Part shown: positions 62,920 through 64,000 of the stretch, piece after piece | Numbering within the stretch: the first letter of the stretch is position 1 | How the letters are laid out: the number at the start of each line of letters is the position of its first letter | NCBI RefSeq assembly: GCF_004349135.1 | Contig: NZ_SMFN01000005.1 | Span: 32,844-96,843, forward strand | DNA length: 64,000 bases | Origin: Flavobacterium sandaracinum | Lineage (GTDB): Bacteria > Bacteroidota > Bacteroidia > Flavobacteriales > Flavobacteriaceae | Direction of reading: 5' to 3' | Made by a program: the position numbers and the translations under genes | The notes under the pieces: model-generated | The model's database searches: none | Told to the model about the DNA's origin: nothing | The model's input: only the letters and a program-made list of their open reading frames with translations

Positions 62920-64000
62920 TTACTTAGTAAGGTATAAATACCCGTCTAATTTTTTGATTTCCACTTTACCATTTCCATCAATAGTACTGTAATTTAGAAT
63001 ATAAAAGTAAGTTCCGGTAGGTAAACCTGAAGACTGATTAACAGTTGTTCTTCCACGAGAGATACCTTCAAAATTATTAGATTGATTATTGTAGTTTTTA
63101 GTTTCAAAAACTAATACACCCCAACGGTTATATATTTCAACAGTGTTTTCCGGGTAGCAATCAGTATCATCAATATTATCAATAACAAACACCTCGTTTA
63201 TACCGTCTCCATTTGGAGAAAAGGCGTTGTGAACTAGAATTGTTCCACAACCTAATACTATAGCTTTTTCAACAACTACAGAATCTGAAGCACTGATACT
63301 AGTGTTATCTGGAGTCAGTCCATTCGCAGTAGCAGTGTTAATAACACTATTGTTTACTAAATCAATATTAGTGATAGTGTAGGTCTCGTTAAACAGTTGA
63401 GAACCGCCAGGTGCTAAGCTTGCTATAGTTGTACTCAATCCAGTTAATGGATCAGTTACTAGTACTTGATATAATGTGACTGTACCAGTGTTTTTAACCT
63501 CGATAGTATAATTAATTACATCTCCAACTAAACTATAACTATCAGTCGAAGCAGTTTTAACAACTTCTAATTTTGCATTTTGCACTAATGGAGTAGTAGT
63601 AGGCGTATTGTTATTAACAGCCGTACCAGAGATATCCGTTACATCATTTCCTTTAGGATCTTTGGCTGTAGCCAAAGCTGTGTTTACAACTTTACCGGCA
63701 TCGATATCCGCTTGAGTTAAAGTATAAGTTCCGTTTAAAGTTGCAGTCGCTCCAGCAATAAGAGAAGCAATTGGACTATTTGTGATGGTTAACCCTGGCA
63801 TTGGATCGGTAATATTAATATTTGTTACCGTTACATTTCCTGTGTTTGTCACAGTGAAGCTATAGTTGATTTTTTCACCAACTTGTGCGAAACCGTCATT
63901 ATTAGTATCAGCGAACACTCCTGTTTTGACAAGAGCAATACTTGGCGTTTGGTTTAGCGGCGTATCAGTAGGAGTATCGTTAGTCACGGTAGTACCAGAG
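62920..64000 (-). CDS. Giant T9SS-secreted adhesin, C-terminal part (5' end outside window)
   Basis: The frame continues past the right edge (the codons before 63987 read SGTT and belong to the same repeat), so the gene is much longer. Visible: two DUF11-type beta-sandwich repeats (YSFTVTNTGNVTVTNINITD and YTIEVKNTGTVTLYQVLVTD), separated by Thr/Asn/Pro-rich linkers, and a final about 85 residues (CGTILVHNAFSPNGDGINEV..., VEIYNRWGVLVFE, DGYLYLTK) forming the CHU_C gliding-motility-associated type B sorting domain of T9SS cargo. The protein is therefore exported and surface-attached. It precedes porP/sprF and the PorE-like gene. Confidence 0.92.
   Translation of the reverse strand, partial: SGTTVTNDTPTDTPLNQTPSIALVKTGVFADTNNDGFAQVGEKINYSFTVTNTGNVTVTNINITDPMPGLTITNSPIASLIAGATATLNGTYTLTQADIDAGKVVNTALATAKDPKGNDVTDISGTAVNNNTPTTTPLVQNAKLEVVKTASTDSYSLVGDVINYTIEVKNTGTVTLYQVLVTDPLTGLSTTIASLAPGGSQLFNETYTITNIDLVNNSVINTATANGLTPDNTSISASDSVVVEKAIVLGCGTILVHNAFSPNGDGINEVFVIDNIDDTDCYPENTVEIYNRWGVLVFETKNYNNQSNNFEGISRGRTTVNQSSGLPTGTYFYILNYSTIDGNGKVEIKKLDGYLYLTK

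Overview
The window looks like chromosome of a Flavobacterium-type member of the Bacteroidota. The DNA is AT-rich, the tmRNA tag reads GENNYALAA, Shine-Dalgarno sites are mostly absent, and many genes are preceded by the Bacteroidota -7 box TAnnTTTG. Type IX secretion hallmarks (PorP/SprF, PorE-like OmpA protein, CHU_C-type C-terminal domain) close the right end. Most of the content is core or housekeeping chromosome. I see no phage, plasmid, CRISPR array or complete insertion sequence.

Layout. 1-4.4 kb: end of a LexA/S24-like regulator, a 69-bp tandem repeat, a DnaQ exonuclease/GIY-YIG nuclease, an OsmC protein and tmRNA (minus). 4.4-9.2 kb: serine hydrolase, saccharopine-dehydrogenase-like enzyme, luciferase-like oxidoreductase, DoxX protein and a decayed gene. 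9.3-14 kb: plus-strand operon pabB-tilS-dsbD. 14-19.3 kb: tightly coupled minus-strand operon of Na+ symporter, GNAT acetyltransferase, M20 amidohydrolase, alanine racemase and ornithine/alanine-type racemase. 19.8-28.3 kb: secreted S15 hydrolase, ammonium transporter, and an operon of two secreted amidohydrolases plus a PH-domain protein. 28.6-33.5 kb: a comM-like ATPase, a REP/RAYT locus with a four-copy 107-bp tandem array that has duplicated the end of the RAYT gene, a TruC-like pseudouridine synthase, more REP relics and an inverted repeat.

33.5-44.6 kb (minus strand): RhlE-type helicase, zinc metallopeptidase, a 1336-residue hybrid histidine kinase, the ALDH/nitroreductase/membrane-protein operon, and panB with an RluA-type pseudouridine synthase. 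44.7-50.7 kb: NTF2-like secreted protein, a long gap with a decayed gene, a 56-residue membrane protein, a haem-c lipoprotein/DoxX/ChrA operon, and serine dehydratase. 50.9-58.9 kb: M14 carboxypeptidase, a 57-residue lipoprotein on the opposite strand, pyrR-pyrB-two small genes-rnz-pdxH, and a CAP-domain lipoprotein. 59.4-64 kb: T9SS-associated block of OmpA/PD40 protein, an N-terminal-only paralogue of it, PorP/SprF and a giant adhesin C-terminus running off the window.

The most unusual items are the RAYT/REP locus (no ATG for the transposase, and an array that copies its last 16 codons plus stop), the symporter-to-double-racemase operon, the tandem partial duplication beside PorP, amidohydrolases lacking the metal-binding HxH motif, and a ComM homologue that has lost the cysteines of its usual zinc cluster. 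Function calls rest on motif recognition by eye. No database search was possible.
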